This document shows, piece after piece, positions 14,787 through 24,592 of a stretch of 53,853 bases of DNA. Numbering within the stretch: the stretch's first letter is position 1; each line of letters starts with the position of its first letter. The notes under the pieces are model-generated. The model saw only the letters and a program-made list of their open reading frames with translations, searched no databases and was not told the DNA's origin. The DNA lies in assembly GCA_965655775.1 (NCBI GenBank), contig CBFHHV010000008.1:1-53853 (forward strand), given 5' to 3'. The position numbers and the translations under genes were made by a program. Origin of the DNA: Marisimplicoccus sp965655775 (lineage in GTDB: Bacteria; Bacteroidota; Bacteroidia; Flavobacteriales; Flavobacteriaceae).

Positions 14787-15944
14787 TTATTTAGAATCTA
14801 AAATCATCTTTATAAACGTGCTTTCTGTTTCACTACCAAACCATCTTCCAACAATAACCATATTTTCATCTGGAATTATAATCACTTTATTTCCACCAAA
14901 ACCACTTCCATAAAAAATGTTTGTAGGAACATTCTTCCAATCAGTTGTCTGATAATCCTCACCTAGTTTAGAATTAATCCACCACATATAGCCATACTCT
15001 GGATTTGTGTCAGATGGTGAAATAGATTTTTCTATCCATTCCTCAGAAATAATCCTTTTACCATTCCACATACCCTTGTTTAAAAATAGTAGACCAAACC
15101 TCGCATGATCCTCAGAGCTAATAAATATACCTCCACCATTATGTCCTCCTCCAGATACAGATTGGGTTTTTACTCCATCTATATTTACCCATGAATTTTC
15201 ATACCCATACCATCTCCATGTATCTGATGCATCAATTGGATCCATGATTGTCTTTTTCAAAACTTTTGGTAAGGACTCCCTAAAAACTTGAAGAAGAGAG
15301 TATGACAAAACATTTACTCTTACATCATTATACTTATAATATGTTCCAGATTCTTTTTGAGGTTCTGATCTCCACTCATCTATACTTTTACTTATATCTG
15401 GTCTATCCTCCCAATGGTTTATTCCAAATAAATTTCCAAACCAATCTGAAGACTGGTTTAATAGATGTTCCCATGTAATCAGACTATTCTTTTCTCCATC
15501 AAACGTTTTATCCCAAACATAATTAGAAACAAAATCTTTTTCTGATCTAATAAGGTTTTTATCAACTGCAATTCCTGTTACAGCTGATAGATAACTTTTT
15601 GTAACACTAAAAGTCATATCAACCCTTTTAGTATCACCCCATGATGCTATGATATACCCATCTTTGATAATTAATCCATTTGTTTCTCCTCTTTTTTTGG
15701 TAGGTCCTTTAATACTATGATATGGCTCTGTTGAAAACCCTTTTAAAATTTCAACTCTTAAATCTTTATCACCATTGTTTTGATTTGCAATTACAAAGTC
15801 AATTGCTTTTTGAATTTTGTCTGAATTATAATTAAAATCTGAGGGTAACTTTGCTTCCCAATTTCCTTTACTTGGAAAATATAAGTCTTGACAGTTAGCA
15901 CTTATAAAAATAGTAATTAATAAAATTGATAAATATTTCTTCAT
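14787..15944 (-). CDS. exported beta-lactamase-fold serine hydrolase
   Basis: The 385-residue product has a signal peptide (about 1-19). The penicillin-binding/class C beta-lactamase fold is shown by SVTK (S113-K116), the YKYND segment as the YxN-type motif, and SGGGHNGGG in place of KTG. Related proteins are esterases or D-amino acid hydrolases, and the substrate cannot be read from the sequence. Residue 18 is a cysteine in SANC, which is a poor lipobox, so lipidation is doubtful. The gene lies four bases downstream of the Ig-like lipoprotein gene on the same strand and is probably co-transcribed with it. Confidence 0.82.
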   Translation of the reverse strand: MKKYLSILLITIFISANCQDLYFPSKGNWEAKLPSDFNYNSDKIQKAIDFVIANQNNGDKDLRVEILKGFSTEPYHSIKGPTKKRGETNGLIIKDGYIIASWGDTKRVDMTFSVTKSYLSAVTGIAVDKNLIRSEKDFVSNYVWDKTFDGEKNSLITWEHLLNQSSDWFGNLFGINHWEDRPDISKSIDEWRSEPQKESGTYYKYNDVRVNVLSYSLLQVFRESLPKVLKKTIMDPIDASDTWRWYGYENSWVNIDGVKTQSVSGGGHNGGGIFISSEDHARFGLLFLNKGMWNGKRIISEEWIEKSISPSDTNPEYGYMWWINSKLGEDYQTTDWKNVPTNIFYGSGFGGNKVIIIPDENMVIVGRWFGSETESTFIKMILDSK

Positions 15945-15948
15945 GTTG

Positions 15949-17583
15949 TTAGTTTACCGAATCATTAACTGATAGTTTTATGTTTAAATCAAAAGTTTCA
16001 TTTAGGTCCCAATTTGCTCTTACCTCGAGTTCAGACGGGAAATAATAAACTGGTTCAGGTTTAACTCTTTTTAAATAATTACCAGTATCCCAAACATTAT
16101 TATTATTTGAATCTTCAATTAATCTGAAAGTGTATTTTCCAGGCCTTATGTAGTCAAAGTTAAAAGTTGAATTTTGATTTACATTATTATATTCCCTAAT
16201 AACATCTCCACTTGAATTTAACAGATGAAGTATAAACTTAGACTGACTGTTTCTTATAACATCTAGATATATATTTCCATAATCTTCTAATGCTTGACTG
16301 ACTAGATTAAATTGTAAACTATCATTTGTGACACCCTTTATATCTCTAATAGCTTCTGGTAGAATAAATATTCTATAATTATCAGATGGTGAAACTTCAA
16401 ATTTTATATCAATTTCATCTAAGTTATCATTTAGTAAAGTTGCAAAAGGAACAGAAATCGAATCAATATCTTTTATACTAATTAAAGAATCCTCAATTTT
16501 TTTAATTGGAATATTACTTGTAAGTTTAAACGATTCTCTAAGATGAATAACATTTGCTGTTTTAGCGCTAATACTAAGAGAATCAATAAGAGTATCTCTT
16601 TTTCTATCAAATTTAACAGTAGTTAGCTTAGTAGTATCTTTCTCAATTAAATTAAAGTTTAATGAGTCAAAACTATTCTTTGTTAGCCATAGATAAATAG
16701 TATCTTTTTCTATGTCTTTTGTAAAAGTATATTCCACACTGTCTGGAAGACTTGAGTCAATCACCAATTTATTAAAATCAAGTTTTCCATAATATCCAAA
16801 TCCAATTTTTTCACTATTTAAAAAATGTGGTTTATCCCATATTAATTCAGTCTCTTCTTTAAATAATTTAAAATCAATAATTGAATCTTTTGGAAGAGTA
16901 ATAAGTGAATCAATAAAACCAATTTTATCATAAAATGGATCAAAGAAATAATTATTGTCTACATCTTTCATTGCTACTATAAGATATTTACCCTGCCTTA
17001 GATTCTTAAATGTATACGATGTTGAATCGAGAGAATTAGAAATGTAAGTAGGTCGTTTGTTAAAAATTATGGAGTCATTTAATGTGGAATCAATTCTGTA
17101 AAGATGAATTGAAACATACTCATCTGTAACCATATCATAGGCATCTGAAATATTACCTTTTACATAAAGTGAGTCAATGGTTTCTCCAGTTGAAAAAGTA
17201 TAACTAAAAAAAGTTAACGGGTTGTTTTCATTGTTATCTTTAATACTATTTCCAAAGTTTATAGTATAAGTGGTATTTGCATCCAGCGTATCAATTAATT
17301 TTAAAAATACCTTTTTTGTAACTCCAGTTAGAGGCTTAATCTCATATGCGCTTTTTTCAACTGGTGGAGATATTATTAATTGATCTTGGACTTTATCTAA
17401 TTTAACAAATTCATCAAAAGTTAATCTAATTTCCTCTGAGTCAAAATTTGTTGAATTGAGCTTAGGGTTAGCATTAACAAGAACTGGAGGTATGCTATCG
17501 ATTGGACCTCCAGTAGGGGAACCTCTTTTTGCACATCCGCTTACTATAGCTAATGATAAAATTGTATATATAATTTTTCTCAT
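15949..17583 (-). CDS. lipoprotein with N-terminal Big_5 (Ig-like) domain
   Basis: The 544-residue product has a type II signal peptide with lipobox VSGC (C17), so it is a lipoprotein. The segment DSIPPVLVNANPKLNSTNFD and the following LTFDEFVKLD are typical of bacterial Ig-like domain Big_5. The remainder is a series of beta-rich segments with GKYTFRLIEDSNNNNVWDTG near the C-terminus, a prealbumin-like or SpaA-like loop. Proteins of this architecture are common and uncharacterised in Bacteroidota. The role is unknown, presumably structural or adhesive at the envelope. It is divergent from glyS with a 66-base gap. Confidence 0.75.
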   Translation of the reverse strand: MRKIIYTILSLAIVSGCAKRGSPTGGPIDSIPPVLVNANPKLNSTNFDSEEIRLTFDEFVKLDKVQDQLIISPPVEKSAYEIKPLTGVTKKVFLKLIDTLDANTTYTINFGNSIKDNNENNPLTFFSYTFSTGETIDSLYVKGNISDAYDMVTDEYVSIHLYRIDSTLNDSIIFNKRPTYISNSLDSTSYTFKNLRQGKYLIVAMKDVDNNYFFDPFYDKIGFIDSLITLPKDSIIDFKLFKEETELIWDKPHFLNSEKIGFGYYGKLDFNKLVIDSSLPDSVEYTFTKDIEKDTIYLWLTKNSFDSLNFNLIEKDTTKLTTVKFDRKRDTLIDSLSISAKTANVIHLRESFKLTSNIPIKKIEDSLISIKDIDSISVPFATLLNDNLDEIDIKFEVSPSDNYRIFILPEAIRDIKGVTNDSLQFNLVSQALEDYGNIYLDVIRNSQSKFILHLLNSSGDVIREYNNVNQNSTFNFDYIRPGKYTFRLIEDSNNNNVWDTGNYLKRVKPEPVYYFPSELEVRANWDLNETFDLNIKLSVNDSVN

Positions 17584-17649
17584 TACATCAATTCAATTAC
17601 AAATTAACGTATTTAAAATAGTAAAAAGAACTATTTTTACAATATACTA

Positions 17650-19191
17650 ATGGGCAGGGACTCACTAAAAAAAATAATATCACACTCAAAGGAATATGGA
17701 TTTATATTTCCTTCAAGTGAAATATATGAAGGTCTTAATGCTATATATGATTATGCTCATAATGGTACTCTCTTAAAGAATAACATAAGAGAGTATTGGT
17801 GGAGGTCAATGGTTCAACTAAATGAAAATATAGTTGGGATTGATTCAGCAATATTTATGCATCCTAAAACATGGGTTGCTTCCGGGCATGTGGACGCTTT
17901 TAATGATCCTTTAATTGATAATAAGGATTCAAAGAAAAGGTATAGAGCTGATGTATTAATTGAAGAGCATATTGAAAAATTAAACTTAAAAGTCCAAAAA
18001 GAAATAGTTAAAGCAGAAAAAAGATTTAAAGATAAGTTTGATAAAAAACAGTTTATTGAGACTAACCCAAGAGTCCAAGAAACATTATCATCAATTGATA
18101 AAATTAAATCTAAAATGGTAGCTGCTTTTGAAAATGAGGATTTAGCCTCAGTAAAAGCTCTAATTGATGATTTAGAAATCAAATGTCCAATTTCAGGTAC
18201 ATGTAATTGGACAGAAGTTAGGCAATTCAATCTAATGTTTAGCACAAAATTAGGTGCATCTGAGGACTCTAGTATGGATCTTTACTTAAGACCTGAAACT
18301 GCCCAAGGAATTTTTCTTAATTATCTAAATGTTCAAAAAACATCCAGAATGAAAATACCATTTGGTATTGCTCAAACTGGAAAAGCCTTCAGAAACGAGA
18401 TAGTTGCCCGTCAATTTATTTTTAGAATGAGAGAATTTGAGCAAATGGAAATGCAATTCTTTATTCAACCCGGATCTCAAGCAGAATGGTTTGATATTTG
18501 GAAGAAGAAACGTCTAGATTGGCATCTTAATATTGGAATTGATAATGGTTCTTTTAGATATCATGATCATGATAAGTTAGCTCACTATGCTGATGCTGCT
18601 TGTGACATTGAATTTCTTTTTCCTTTTGGATTTAAAGAGCTTGAAGGCATCCATTCTAGAACAGATTTTGACCTTAAGAGCCATGAAAAACTTTCTGGGA
18701 AAAAGATACAATATTTTGATCCGGTACTTGATAAGAATTATACACCCTTTGTAGTGGAAACCTCAATTGGGTTAGACAGAATGTTTCTAGCAATCCTAAC
18801 ACATTCTTTTAAAATGGAAACTTTAGATGATGGATCATCAAGAAATGTAATGAGTATTCCAAAACAGCTAGCACCAAATAAATTAGCATTCTTACCATTG
18901 CTAAGAAAAGATGGATTGCCTGAATATACGATTAAACTAATGAAGGAGTTTAAGCATGAAATAAATATTGCATACGACGAAAAAGATGCAATAGGTAGAA
19001 GGTACAGAAGGCAAGATGCAATTGGCACTCCATATTGTATAACAATAGATCACCAGACTCTAGAAGATGACACATTTACACTAAGAGATAGAGACTCAAT
19101 GGACCAAAAAAGAATCAAAATTGATCAGTTAAAAAAGATTGTAGAAGATGAGCTTACACTTAAAAGTTTATTAAAAAATCTTAACATTTGA
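17650..19191 (+). CDS. glyS: glycyl-tRNA synthetase (archaeal/eukaryotic dimeric type)
   Basis: Class II synthetase of 513 residues in a single chain, the alpha2 form used by Bacteroidota, instead of the bacterial GlyQ/GlyS pair. Family motifs include KEYGFIFPSSEIYEGLNAIY near the start, LRPETAQGIFLNY, GKAFRNEI (motif 2 region), REFEQMEMQFF and the motif 3 segment ETSIGLDRMFLAIL. The anticodon-binding domain occupies about the last 110 residues. It charges tRNA-Gly in the cytoplasm. Its stop codon overlaps the TTG start of the exonuclease III gene. Confidence 0.96.
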   Translation: MGRDSLKKIISHSKEYGFIFPSSEIYEGLNAIYDYAHNGTLLKNNIREYWWRSMVQLNENIVGIDSAIFMHPKTWVASGHVDAFNDPLIDNKDSKKRYRADVLIEEHIEKLNLKVQKEIVKAEKRFKDKFDKKQFIETNPRVQETLSSIDKIKSKMVAAFENEDLASVKALIDDLEIKCPISGTCNWTEVRQFNLMFSTKLGASEDSSMDLYLRPETAQGIFLNYLNVQKTSRMKIPFGIAQTGKAFRNEIVARQFIFRMREFEQMEMQFFIQPGSQAEWFDIWKKKRLDWHLNIGIDNGSFRYHDHDKLAHYADAACDIEFLFPFGFKELEGIHSRTDFDLKSHEKLSGKKIQYFDPVLDKNYTPFVVETSIGLDRMFLAILTHSFKMETLDDGSSRNVMSIPKQLAPNKLAFLPLLRKDGLPEYTIKLMKEFKHEINIAYDEKDAIGRRYRRQDAIGTPYCITIDHQTLEDDTFTLRDRDSMDQKRIKIDQLKKIVEDELTLKSLLKNLNI

Positions 19192-19949
19192 ATATTATTA
19201 CTTATAACGTTAATGGTATAAGGGCAGCGATAAAAAAAGGTTTTGTTGACTGGCTTAGAGATGAATCTCCTGATGTAATATGTATTCAAGAAACAAAGGC
19301 AAATAAGGACCAAGTTGATTTTGACTTAATTGAAGAATTAGGATATAAGACATATTGGTTTTCAGCTCAAAAGAAAGGCTACAGTGGAGTTGCTATTTTT
19401 TCTAAACAAACTCCAAATCACGTTGAATATGGAACAGGTATTGACTATATGGATTTTGAAGGCAGGGTTTTAAGAATTGATTTTGATGAGATCTCTGTTA
19501 TGAGTCTATATCTTCCATCTGGAACAAATAATGATAGATTAGATTTTAAATTTCGATTTATGGATGATTTTAAAGAATATATCTATTCTTTAAATAAAGA
19601 AATAAAAAACTTGGTAATATGTGGAGATTATAATATCTGCCATAATGCAATTGATATTCATGATCCGGTAAGAAATAAAAATGTATCTGGATTTTTACCA
19701 GAGGAAAGAAAGTGGTTAGACCTTTTTATTGGGAATGATTTTATTGATTCCTTTAGACATATTAACAAGTCTCCCCATCAATATAGCTGGTGGAGTTATA
19801 GAGCTAACTCCAGAGCTAATAATAAAGGTTGGAGAATAGATTATAACATAGTGTCTAAACCATTAAAAAATAAAATAAATAATTCGGAAATTTTAAGTAA
19901 AGTTTTTCACTCAGATCACTGCCCAGTTAAATTAAACTTAAATATCTAG
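19188..19949 (+). CDS. xth: exodeoxyribonuclease III
   Basis: AP endonuclease and 3'-5' exonuclease of the EEP fold for base-excision repair, 253 residues. Motifs are NVNGIRAA near residue 8, the metal-binding E35 in CIQETKA, GDYNICHN for the catalytic Asp/Asn, WSYRANSR, and SDHCPV with D243 and H244. The start is TTG, sharing bases with the glyS stop as TTGA, which implies translational coupling. The N-terminus NIITYNVNG fits the family at this start. The gene converges with and overlaps the next gene by four bases. Confidence 0.93.
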   Translation: MNIITYNVNGIRAAIKKGFVDWLRDESPDVICIQETKANKDQVDFDLIEELGYKTYWFSAQKKGYSGVAIFSKQTPNHVEYGTGIDYMDFEGRVLRIDFDEISVMSLYLPSGTNNDRLDFKFRFMDDFKEYIYSLNKEIKNLVICGDYNICHNAIDIHDPVRNKNVSGFLPEERKWLDLFIGNDFIDSFRHINKSPHQYSWWSYRANSRANNKGWRIDYNIVSKPLKNKINNSEILSKVFHSDHCPVKLNLNI

Positions 19950-21082
19950 TCTTGAATTAGACTTAGTGCCTCATCAATATATACCAATACATCTCCAGAT
20001 ACACCTGGACCACCAAGATCAATATCCTCCTCTCCTAATCTTGTAATGATTAGATCTTTCTCTGGAATCATAATTACATACTGCCCTAGATGTCCACTCA
20101 TTAAGGATATATTTAGCTCTTTGTAATTTGATAACCAAAGTCCAATTCCATATGCATCAAAATTTTCTAAAAATGGAGTCATTGTTTTTTTTACAAAAAG
20201 AGAATCTAAAATTTGATTTCCATCCCATTTACCATAATTAAGGAATAGTTTACCTAATCTTGAAAAATCATGAGCATTGGAATGGAAACAACAAAAAGAT
20301 TTTATATTACCTTTTTCTTTACTATCTAATTGCCAGTATGCATCATTATCTGGATTAATTTTAGACCAAATTTCTTTCTCAAAAAATTTATCAAATTTAA
20401 TACCAGACGCTTTTTCAATTAAAAGAGATAGGAGTTGTGTGTTTCCGCTTGAATAATGATACTTTTCACCAGGCTTTTCAATAAATGGCTGATTTAACAT
20501 AAGTTCTTCAACATCATTGATGAAGTATTGCTTGGCAACTGGACTAAATGGATCAGATGTGCCTTCATCCCATTTTAATCCGGATGTCATTGAAGCTAGG
20601 TCAACTATACGAACCTGATCTGCAAATTCACCTCTTAAATTAGGTATATAGTCTATGACTTTGTCATCAAGACTTTTTATATAACCAAGTTCAAGAGCTT
20701 TACCCATAGCTGCTGAAACTAGTGTTTTTGCCATAGAAAAAGAATTTGTAGATGAATTAGATGAATAACCCTTATAATACTTTTCTGCAATGATTGTGTC
20801 CTTATGTATTACAACATAGGCAACTGTTCCAAAATCTTCATTGTACTTTTCAAATTTATCTGAAAAACTATCAATTACATTTTCGTTAATAGGCCAAGGT
20901 GATTTTTCTTGAGTTGACTCAATTACCTCATAATCAAAATATTTAAGATCATCAATAAAAACAGTTGTTTGTCCATTTAAATAAACTACTCTAACTCCTT
21001 TCACAAAATATTCTAAATTTAGAGTATAGACAAGAGCAAAAATGATTGCAGATCCAATAATAATATTTTTTAATGTTTTCAT
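19946..21082 (-). CDS. membrane-anchored beta-lactamase-fold serine hydrolase
   Basis: The 378-residue product has one N-terminal membrane segment (about 7-22) and a beta-lactamase/DD-peptidase fold on the outside. The SxxK motif is SMAK (S116-K119), the second motif is YSSGNT, and the HxG motif MSGHLGQ replaces KTG. This is the group often called 6-aminohexanoate-oligomer hydrolase-like. It is unlike the other serine hydrolase in the window in its anchor and motif details. The start overlaps the antiporter stop (ATGA), so the two form an operon. The substrate is unknown. Confidence 0.82.
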   Translation of the reverse strand: MKTLKNIIIGSAIIFALVYTLNLEYFVKGVRVVYLNGQTTVFIDDLKYFDYEVIESTQEKSPWPINENVIDSFSDKFEKYNEDFGTVAYVVIHKDTIIAEKYYKGYSSNSSTNSFSMAKTLVSAAMGKALELGYIKSLDDKVIDYIPNLRGEFADQVRIVDLASMTSGLKWDEGTSDPFSPVAKQYFINDVEELMLNQPFIEKPGEKYHYSSGNTQLLSLLIEKASGIKFDKFFEKEIWSKINPDNDAYWQLDSKEKGNIKSFCCFHSNAHDFSRLGKLFLNYGKWDGNQILDSLFVKKTMTPFLENFDAYGIGLWLSNYKELNISLMSGHLGQYVIMIPEKDLIITRLGEEDIDLGGPGVSGDVLVYIDEALSLIQD

Positions 21083-22347
21083 TTTTTATCAAGTTGTGAG
21101 TCGACTATATCAGTGAAAGATTGTTGGGTTTCTATATAAGGTTCCTCTTTCTTTTTTCTGTTGATTGATCCTTGAATCATTATCAGCATTGAAGCAATAA
21201 TTATTACTAAGAGTACTTTCTCATCGACTATATTACTTTTCTGAATATCATAATCTGAAATACTTAAAAAGAGGAGTATTGTTATTAAACCTCTTGGAGA
21301 GAAGTAAAGTAATGGCTTAGAATCATTATCATTTATTACTAGGGCTAAATAGAAATATCTTATTCCATACATAATCAGTAATACAGTTGCTCCAATAATA
21401 TATGGCTCAAATTCTATAAAACTTTCAAGCGGAATAGAAAATCCAAAAAATAAAAAGAAGAAAGTTCTAACTAAAAAAGTTGATTCTGCTGTTAATAGAT
21501 GAAATTCATGAAGGTCGGACTTTCCAACTTTATCTGTTTTGATATATTTTTTTAAACTTTTAGGTATAAGGTTTGTAAAGTTTGACAGAAATATTCCAAA
21601 AATAAATATTAATACTAATGATGGAAGTTTTAGAAAATCTTTACCTATCTCATATGCTAAAATTAAAAGGGCAAGAATTAGAAAGAATTTAACATGGTGT
21701 TCAATTCTTTGAATTAATTGAAAGAGAAGATAAGTAATAGCAATAGATATAATTATTATTAAAAATATTTGACCAATTAATGTAATAATTGGCTCTATAC
21801 CAATTAATGCTTCTCCTTTCTCAGCCTGCCTTATACAGTAGTAAAAAAACATAATACCTAAAATATCAGAAAATGTCGATTCATAAACTACAAACTCCTT
21901 GTTTTTTGTAATCAAACCTGTAGCTGACGGTATTGCAACAGCGCTACTAATAATTGATAATGGTATTGCATATATAACAGACGTTGGGTATGGTAGTCCA
22001 ATAACTTGATTAAAGAAAATACTAACAAGAACAATATTTACAACAAGTATTATTAAGGCAGCTAGAAAACCTTTAATAATAATTTCAGTTTTTTCCTTTT
22101 TTATCTCTAACTCAATAGCAGCTTCTAGTACAATTAGTATTAACCCAATTGTGCCTAAAACAGGGACTAAACTATCTAAAAAGGCAAAATTATCATACCC
22201 ATAAAATGAAGATATAAATCTTGCAATAATACCAGTAAAAACTAATAATATAACTGAAGGGAATTTTGTTCTTCTAGCAAAAATATCAAACAGATAAGAA
22301 AATATTATCAGTAAAGGAAGTACAATTAGAATTGAGCTAACATCCAT
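21079..22347 (-). CDS. cation/proton antiporter (CPA family)
   Basis: The 422-residue product has about 12 hydrophobic segments and the Na+/H+ exchanger fold. The opening FPSVILLVFTGIIARF and the mid-protein ISSAVAIPSATGLI match the monovalent cation antiporter family, and a charged LEAAIELEIKKEK loop follows the third helix. It would exchange Na+ or K+ for protons at the inner membrane. There is no TrkA-N or other regulatory domain at the C-terminus. It is divergent from the AraC-type regulator and overlaps the downstream hydrolase by four bases. Confidence 0.85.
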   Translation of the reverse strand: MDVSSILIVLPLLIIFSYLFDIFARRTKFPSVILLVFTGIIARFISSFYGYDNFAFLDSLVPVLGTIGLILIVLEAAIELEIKKEKTEIIIKGFLAALIILVVNIVLVSIFFNQVIGLPYPTSVIYAIPLSIISSAVAIPSATGLITKNKEFVVYESTFSDILGIMFFYYCIRQAEKGEALIGIEPIITLIGQIFLIIIISIAITYLLFQLIQRIEHHVKFFLILALLILAYEIGKDFLKLPSLVLIFIFGIFLSNFTNLIPKSLKKYIKTDKVGKSDLHEFHLLTAESTFLVRTFFFLFFGFSIPLESFIEFEPYIIGATVLLIMYGIRYFYLALVINDNDSKPLLYFSPRGLITILLFLSISDYDIQKSNIVDEKVLLVIIIASMLIMIQGSINRKKKEEPYIETQQSFTDIVDSQLDKK

Positions 22348-22393
22348 ATTAGCTAATTTAATGAAATTAATTCTATATGTTATTTAACAATTT

Positions 22394-22401
22394 TATATTT
22401 G
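22394..22401 (+). promoter_or_regulatory. -7 promoter box TATATTTG for the AraC-type regulator
   Basis: TATATTTG matches TAnnTTTG and lies 20 bases before the ATG, a normal leader distance. No TTG is seen 17-23 bases upstream, so the -33 element is weak or absent. Confidence 0.45.
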
Positions 22402-22421
22402 TCTGTATATAAAGATTAAGT

Positions 22422-23273
22422 ATGAACACTTTAAAAATTGATAATGATATTTTAATTAATACCTGCTCAAATTTTGAAAAAGACTCTAAGGAGATATTAT
22501 TTAGTACGAATATAAATTTTATTCAGTTTCATTTCTGTCTAGAAGGTAAAATTTCACTCAAATATAATAACGGGGCTTACACATTTAATCTTCAAGAGAA
22601 TAATTCAATTATTTTATTTAATCCTTCAACTAACTTACCTATTGATGGGTTACTAGGTGAAAAAACCAAATATGTAAGTTTATTAATTACAATTAAAAAA
22701 TTTCATAGTTTATTTTCAGAATTAACAGATAATATTTCTTTTTTATCTCAAGAAAATTCTGGAAAAAAATATTATAAAGAGAATGTAATCTCTCCGCAGA
22801 TAAGTACTATTCTTAATCAAATTGTTAACGAAAAGATTAGTGAAAATGTAAAGAATCTTTATTTAAAGGGAAAAATATTTGAATTATTAGGACTATTCTT
22901 TAATGAGTCAAACGAATTAAATATCGAACAATGCCCGTTTTTAGCTGATGAGAAAAATGTTGTAAAAATAAAAATGGCAAAGGAGATAATAATTAAAAGA
23001 ATGTCAGATCCTCCGTCTTTAAAAGAATTATCTGCTGAAGTTGATATTTCTCTCAAAAATCTTAAAGAAGGATTTAAAGAAATTTATGGTTATACAGTTT
23101 ATGGATTTCTATTGGAATATAAGATGAATATTGCAAGTAAAATGCTTTCTACAAGAAACTATAATGTTAACGAGGTTGCTGATCATATTGGATATAGCAC
23201 CTCAAGTCATTTCATCAATGCTTTTAAAAATAGGTTTGGAACTACCCCAAAAAAATACTTAAAATCTATTTAA
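22422..23273 (+). CDS. AraC-family regulator next to the haem operon, with Cys-Pro motif
   Basis: The product has 283 residues. The first 165 form a cupin-like sensor domain, and the last 100 form the paired helix-turn-helix of AraC/XylS proteins (SLKELSAEVDISLKNLKEGF, then NVNEVADHIGYSTSSHFINAF and the closing GTTPKKYL). Between the domains lies QCPFLAD with C171-P172, which has the form of a haem regulatory motif. A regulator of this type is found beside haem synthesis genes in many Flavobacteria. It faces hemG tail to tail, overlapping by eight bases, so its own transcription runs against the operon. Control of hem genes in response to haem is inference. Confidence 0.85.
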   Translation: MNTLKIDNDILINTCSNFEKDSKEILFSTNINFIQFHFCLEGKISLKYNNGAYTFNLQENNSIILFNPSTNLPIDGLLGEKTKYVSLLITIKKFHSLFSELTDNISFLSQENSGKKYYKENVISPQISTILNQIVNEKISENVKNLYLKGKIFELLGLFFNESNELNIEQCPFLADEKNVVKIKMAKEIIIKRMSDPPSLKELSAEVDISLKNLKEGFKEIYGYTVYGFLLEYKMNIASKMLSTRNYNVNEVADHIGYSTSSHFINAFKNRFGTTPKKYLKSI

Positions 23274-24588
23274 ATTTAGTATCTATAAGCTCCTTTGAAT
23301 TTTTAACACAATCACTTACAGAGACACCAAGATGAAAATTTCCAATTATATAAAAACTTTTATTACTTTCTTCAAAAATTTTTATATCCTTTTGTAATTT
23401 TGTGACTGACATTGAATAGGAGGGAATACCTTTGGACCATCTAAAATGATTTTTAAATTCAGGCTCAGATTTTAATCTCAGTAGAGGTAGAATCTCATTT
23501 AAAATTTGCCTTTCAAGAAATTTAGGAGACTTTTTGCATAAATCTTTCTGTCTATCTCCTCCAGCTAAAACAGTAATGAGAAATTTTTTATTTATGGAGA
23601 CATGCTCAAAAATATTTGAACTAAATAATACTCCTAAAAAGCTCTTTTTATCTTGTGGTTTTGTTAGTAGTCCAAAGCCATCAATTTTTATATCTAAGGC
23701 ATCTCTGTCAAAACCAAAATGAAATACATCAATTGGATTATAGTTTACTTTAGATAAAACATTCTTAAGCTTATCATCAAAGACTATGTCTTTAAGTGAG
23801 TATGAAGGTATTGTAGATATAATTTTGTTACAAAATATATCCTCACCTTCATTTAAAGTGATTTTATATGATTCATTAAGTTTTACAATACTTGAAACTT
23901 TAGTGTTCAACATTAATTGATTTATAAACTTTTTAGACAGTAATTCAGTTATTTTTGATAGCCCTCCATCAATTGTAAAGATCTTTGCCTTTGAATTTTT
24001 ATTTTTTTCCTTAATTAAACCAACTATGATACTCCCATGCTTTTGCTCTAGCTCCCACATTTTTTTCAGTGTGTTTTTTGTACTCATTTTACTTGTGGTA
24101 TCTGCATAAATCCCTGTGAGAAATGGCACTATCAAATTGTCATGAAACTCTTTTCCAAATCTTCTTTTGATAAAACTTTCAACATCGGTATCATTTATAT
24201 GTCTCGGAACTAATATCTCAGAAAAGATTTTAATTTTTGAATAAATACCTAATATGGGAGTTAAAAGAAATTCAAAAATAGTTAAGGGTATTTTCTCTAA
24301 TCTATCATTTAATAATATGTATCTGTTGCTGATCTTTTTTAAATTTGGGTATATCAATTCTTCTGTAATATTTAGGTCAGATAGAAGCTCTTGAATTGCT
24401 TTGTTATTATCTAATACTGTATTTGGACCATTTTCAAGAATATAACCATCAAGTTTAGAGCTATTTATTGTACCACCCACTATATCGCTAGCCTCAAGAA
24501 TAAGAAAATCTGAAGTTTTTTTTGACAAGAAATTTGCTGTACTTAACCCTGAAATACCTCCTCCAATAATTACAGTATTTACTTTCAA
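23266..24588 (-). CDS. hemG: protoporphyrinogen oxidase (FAD, HemY type)
   Basis: Flavoprotein of 440 residues that oxidises protoporphyrinogen IX to protoporphyrin IX using O2. The dinucleotide-binding IIGGGISGLSTANFL is at residues 7-21, followed by LEASDIVGG, and the FAD-contacting C-terminal segment FYIIGNFHLGVSVSDCV ends the protein. This is the oxygen-dependent enzyme, often called HemY, not the flavodoxin-like HemG of E. coli. The start is TTG, because an in-frame stop lies four codons upstream and no ATG intervenes. It is the last gene of the hem operon, four bases after hemH. Confidence 0.92.
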   Translation of the reverse strand: MKVNTVIIGGGISGLSTANFLSKKTSDFLILEASDIVGGTINSSKLDGYILENGPNTVLDNNKAIQELLSDLNITEELIYPNLKKISNRYILLNDRLEKIPLTIFEFLLTPILGIYSKIKIFSEILVPRHINDTDVESFIKRRFGKEFHDNLIVPFLTGIYADTTSKMSTKNTLKKMWELEQKHGSIIVGLIKEKNKNSKAKIFTIDGGLSKITELLSKKFINQLMLNTKVSSIVKLNESYKITLNEGEDIFCNKIISTIPSYSLKDIVFDDKLKNVLSKVNYNPIDVFHFGFDRDALDIKIDGFGLLTKPQDKKSFLGVLFSSNIFEHVSINKKFLITVLAGGDRQKDLCKKSPKFLERQILNEILPLLRLKSEPEFKNHFRWSKGIPSYSMSVTKLQKDIKIFEESNKSFYIIGNFHLGVSVSDCVKNSKELIDTKFK

Positions 24589-24592
24589 AGCA

